From: Chlorocebus sabaeus
Taxonomy: Eukaryota; Chordata; Mammalia; Primates; Cercopithecidae
Length of the DNA stretch: 64,000 nt
Assembly: GCF_047675955.1 (NCBI RefSeq)
Contig: NC_132911.1
Location: 70,775,133 to 70,839,132, forward strand
Reading direction: 5' to 3'
The notes under the pieces were generated by a model that did not search any database, was not told the DNA's origin, and saw only the letters and a list, made by a program, of their open reading frames with translations. The position numbers were made by a program, and so were the translations under genes. How positions within the stretch are numbered: position 1 is the stretch's first letter; every line of letters starts with the position of its first letter. This document shows, piece after piece, positions 42,701-48,700 of the stretch.

Positions 42701-45700
42701 ATATTATCATTATTCCTATTTCACAGAATAGGAAACTTTGACTTAGAAATGTAACCTCTTGCCCACAGTCACTACTTAACCACTATACTACAACATACTG
42801 GAAAAATAGGGGGAAAGTGCTAGGAAGCTGGAAAATACTAAAGACAACCTTAAGTTCATCTTGGAATCAGAACAAGGTTCTGGTTCTAACTTAATGACTC
42901 ACTCTGTAACCATGAACACGTTAACCTCTCAGGGATTTAGTTTACTTGTTTGTAAAATGATAGTAATACCACCTACCTTATAGTGCTGCTTTAAGGATAA
43001 AATTAAATGAGAAAACATACATAACACCTCACACAGCACATGGCACAGAAAGGTGCCTCAATATTAGTATTACGTGCATAGGCTGATCACCTAATAGTAT
43101 TCAAAATTATTTTTGCCTTACTAGATTCAACTCTTTCTCAAAAATTCATTCTGATTTCAAACAGCAAAAGTCTGAAGATTTGTTTAACCTTACTCTAACA
43201 TAGTTAAGCGCAGCAAGTAGTTTCTAATATCTATGTAAGTTAGTAATTTTAATCTTACAAAATTGAAAAATGAAGGCCCAGATTTAATATATACTGTCTA
43301 TAGATCCTTTGCAGGAATGTCTAACTTCCATTGACTTGTCAATTCCATTGGAACAAAATTCTTCATATTTGACCAAGCAAAACACCAAGATTCTTCCATT
43401 CCCCTATGATCTGCTTCTACAGTTCAATGCACTTCACTAGTCCAATGTTCTCTCTCCCTGAAGCCATTGTCTATTTGTAACAATAATCCACCAGTCATCC
43501 TTTCATATATGGCTGTTTTGTTTTGTTTCTTTTTTGAGATGGAGTCTTGCTCTGTCGCCCAGGCTGGAGGGGCAGTGGCACAATCTCGGCTCACTGCCAC
43601 CTCCACCCCCCCAGTTCAAGCAATTCTCCTTCCTCAGCCTCCCAAGTAGAAGGAATTACAGGTGCCTGCCATCATGCTTGGCTAATTTTTGTATTTTTTT
43701 AGTAGAGACCGGGTTTCACCCTGTTGGCCAGGCTGGTCTCAAATTCCTGACCTCAGGTGATCAGCCAACCTTGGCCTCTCAAACTGTTGGGATTACAGGT
43801 GTGAGCCACCACGCCCGGCCCACATATGGTTGTTTTATTAAATTATGTTTAAAAAAAAAAAAAAAAACCCCTCTACAGGCTTGATTAAATACCTGATACG
43901 TGCAGCCATTTTCAGCTATCAGAAATATCACCTGATTGGCCAAGATTAAATTGTTAAATTCAACATCTTCAGGGTCCAATGACTTCATAAATTTCTAAGA
44001 AAGCTACCGAATCAGATAAAACACCACACTGTAGCTTTCTGTCCTATTTGTGTGTACTAAGAGCACCTACCTTTCTTCTTTTTAATGTTTATCACATTTG
44101 CCAACGTCCACATCCAAAAAGTAAGCTCATGAGTGCAGACCATGTCTATCACGTTCACCTCTCAGGACTAAGCACAGTACCTGCCACTCAAATATTTGTA
44201 AAACTAATGAACAATCTTCCCTAACCTTCCAACTCCACCAAGTGCTCCATATTCCAAAATTATCTCACTCCTTTCCAACCCAACCAAAACTTCCACCTTC
44301 TTCAATACATGTGATCTCAAAGTGGATCTAAGAAAGAAAATGTTTTAACAAATGAAAATACCTCTAGGAAGAGGCAAAAGGCATTCTCATTTGTTAAAAG
44401 AATTTCAAAACCCTAAAAAACACCTCCAAGTGGTAGAATTTTAAGAAGCAGAACCTGCTGAAACATTTTTAAATATTCAACACCAGAAAAGGTCCTTTGA
44501 AGGTTATCTACCGTACTGTTTAACCTTTCTTAGAAATGCCACCAGCAACATTACCACTTCCTGACACCCCAAATAGCCCTCAGGCATGCTTTCCACATGG
44601 TCTCTTTCTTTTCCTCCCTCTCTTCAGACCCCCAAAGTTTCCATAACAGCGTATTTGAGACTGCTTTAAAATACAAGTTATTTCTAAGTCAAAATATTTT
44701 TTACCTTGGGAATTTGCCCATATAAATCTTGAGTATTCACAAAACTATCTACGTCACATTTAATCTATACAAAACCCACTTTAAGATTCTTACAAAATAT
44801 TTTAAGGATATGAGTCCAAAAACATTATTTTGGTCAAAAACACGAGTTTCCAAAGAGTAATTTTCCTAAAAACTTTTTCATTTTAACTGTAAAATTTTGC
44901 CCCTTACTTTTTACCCACACACTTTATTGTGAGAAATTTCTATTTCTACATGAGGTTTCATTCTCTGTTTTGCATTTCAGCATGGTCATCAGTTTCAGAC
45001 ACTGAGTTATACAGCCCATTCAATGTTCAGTAAGCTGGGCTTTTTGAATGGGTAAGTGTGAGGGAGCAAGTAGAATTCTTAGAATTATTTACCACTGGGA
45101 CTTTCCTAGAGTCCACCTCCTTCTTAGTTATGGCATCAAGTTATTTCTACATATATGTGAGTATTGAAAAAACAATGTTAACTTTCAAATACATATAACC
45201 AAAAAAAAGATCCTAGATATGTATCAACATCACTAGCTACAAAGAAAGATGCCTGAGAATGCCTATAATTTGCAAAGAAAACAGGGAAAGGATAAAACCC
45301 CACAAATCACTGCACCAATATCCCACTTTCACCATTTAACAATGAAAAAGTCCCATCACTGAAAAATGATTAGACATCATCAAAATGGATCTGTTCTGTC
45401 TACTTTTATATAATCTTTTGACATTTCTGTATTATAGCAATCAATGCAGATAATATGTAATAATTTAATAAAATTGGCTTCCTACTATGTAGTTAAATAA
45501 ACCATTTCTAGCCTAGTGTAATTATCTAGAAGATAGCAAAATAAAGTGACATTATTTCTCTAGTCACAAAGCAATAATAGATTAATTCAGTCTTTGACTC
45601 TCCAACCCAGGACTTGGTTTCCAGAATGATTCTGCTAGTTTTCTTAAGTCAAAGAAAATATTTATTTGATAAATGTCTAATACATAACCAAACAACTATA

Positions 45701-48700
45701 TTCAAATGGAAACAGTTTCAAAGATTGTGAAGTAAAGGGATTAGGGTGATTATGAAACAGTCAAAGGAAGCACACAAAAAAATTTATAACTCATTAGGCC
45801 AGGAAAATAGTTAAGAGTAACATTGGGGTGCAAGCTAACAGGACATGATACTCATGACTTTGTGAAATAATACCCACTTGAAATAATTCACATGTGATGT
45901 TAAGATAAAACGTTTAGAAGTTCAATTTTAGAGGATAACAATTATATCACTTAAACCAGTAAATGAGGTATTCCAAGGAGGAAACTGAAGTTTTAAAAAA
46001 ATTTTTATTCTAAAAGAAAGAGAAATACCGGTTCTATAAAATTTGCTCTAGTAAAATTGCATCAAGTTGATAATATTTTAAATCACAAATTAACTCAAGT
46101 CCGAAATCTTTATCACAGACAAAAAAATATATCTTTATTATACAATCTTGAGGACAAGTCCAATCATATTCAAGGTATGAAAATTTACCAGGTTGATTTA
46201 ATAAAGTGAAATTAGGCCACCCAGTGGTTAATATGATGTACTGCATACATGAATATTTTATTTCCAAATCTGAACTGTGCAAGCCAGCATTATTATAGTA
46301 AGACAAATTTCACTTTACATAACCTTTGATCACTATTAATAGCAATACTAAAGACAGTTCTACCTAGTAATTCCATAAACAAAAACAATGTGAGAAAATT
46401 TCTATTTCATTAGTATGTATATGCTTTTAAATGAGAAAAGATTACAAAATGTCCTCAAATATATATATTAAAGTTAGAAACTACCTTACAGACCATAAAA
46501 TCCAAACTCCATACATTAACTAGATGAAAAACTGAGGCAGAGTTTACCAGCTTCCCCAAACAGTATTGCCAGTTAATGACAAGACCGATTAAAAGATCAG
46601 TTCTCATATTTCAGTATAATTTCATCCCCACCCATTTTGCTGGAAACAACACAGTAAAATTGGTTCCTACACACACACATCTACATAACATTGAAAAAAC
46701 ATCTTCTATTTCAAGAGCTGGCTTTTATCTTTTCAGGTTAGTGTAGTCATAGGCCATCCCAAGCATAAATACTTTAATCTGTTACTAGTAAGCAGGTTTC
46801 TAAATGACTTTTTTAAAGTTTACTTTAAAGGGTAAAACTGACTTTTGAATCTAAAATTAATTATGTATATATAAATATGCTTAAAAGTCAAATATATATT
46901 AATAACATATATATTAATGTTAGTATTGCCTGTAAATTGTCATTGCAATTCCCAGTGGGACGTAAAATTATTTAAAGTCACAATACAAATGAGTCTTCCT
47001 TTATGTAAATCTAGAGGAGAGATACTACAGCTATCTTAAAGGTCAAAACAGCTAACGTCCTGCAGTTGTTTCACACTTGAGGTAACACTTAGTTTTCTAC
47101 TCTTAGGTTTTCTTTTTTCTTTTTTTTTTCAGATCACATAGGAAACGTATATTACAGGATTTATGCCTATGCTCTTAGGCAAAACTTTTATATAGCAAAG
47201 TATAGTTTTCACTTGACCGCTTAAATGGTTGTATACTGGAGATCTCAAATTACAACCTGAAGTAACTTAATTATTTCTTTTCCCTTTCAGCTATAAATTG
47301 AGTTCAAATATATTAAGATACTTAGCTAAAAGGCAAGAGAGATTTTTCCCAATGACTACATTATTTTTGCTTCAAAACAATTCACACTCTATCTTCTTTT
47401 GTTTTTGGTGGAAGCACAAAAGCAGAGCATCTACTATCGTCTAAGATATGTAAATCATATTTACGTATGCAAGAAATGTAATTTAGAGTATGAAACACAT
47501 TCAAGTATGAAGACTTAAGAGATACATCATTCAGAGATGATAATTTCTCCCCACATCCTCTATCTGTATACTCCCAGGGACAGTGTAGCTTCACCCCACA
47601 TTTAATTACTCGAGATTTGACTCTTCAAATCACTCTATCATGTTTAAATTAACTTACACAACTGGCAAGGGATAAATGTCAAAAGTACAATATTTAGATT
47701 TCAAGCTCACAGTATTCTCAATAAAACAACTTATATAGGCAAACTAACATTAAGTTATTTCTCCTTTGTCTATTATTATGAAACATACACTTCATACATA
47801 TGAAATTGACAGAAAACCCTTTGGGGAGGGGAAGGTTCTGACATTTAAACATTCATGTCTAGTCATAATTTTAATTTAACTAAATGCTGATGACAGAATT
47901 AGCCAAGAAAGTGTTTCAAATAAGATTAACAGCAATACTGATAAGTAGATATCACACATTAATAAACTTGTTACTGAGTTAACATATTCAACTGTCATCT
48001 TATTTTTACATTTTTTTATATTTAAAAATTCAAAAAGCCTAAACCAGTACTTCAGCAATCATAATTACAAGAGGTTTAAATATATATCTTTTCTGAAGAT
48101 TGATGTTAATTGGGTCCTTGAAGTTCTAGAGGGGTGGTTCTTTCCTGGGTGATTTTGTCCCCCAAAAGATATCTGGCAATGTCTGGAGACATTTTTACTG
48201 TCATGACTGAGGGAAGTGGAGTGTTCCTATCTCTACTGGGTAGAAGCCAGGGATGCTGCTAAACATCTCCCCATTACAAGAATTATCTGGCCCAAGATGT
48301 CAATAGTGCAAAGGTTGAAAACAGTTTTAGAGGGGTCTGTGTATACATTTATATCATCTCATGGGTTTGTCCTATAACTTAGTACAAAACTAGTAAGTTT
48401 ACCGGGACTTAAGGATTTCTGCAGAAGCATCCTGCACACAGCAGATATTTAACAGACAAAGCAAAAAACAATTATGTATAGTTACTGCCAATTTTTAGCA
48501 GAACTCTGCAGTGAATGACCCCCATTACTAAATTTCAACTTAGGAAACACATCTCTAGTTAAGATTTTGGGGCTGTGGATCTAGATAAAAAAAAATTTGG
48601 AAATTCTGCCAAACATCTTTTCAGGTTTATCTGATAATGCTGAAAATCAGAAGACACCCTATATTTTTGTTATCTAAGCAATCACTCCACATAATTTATG

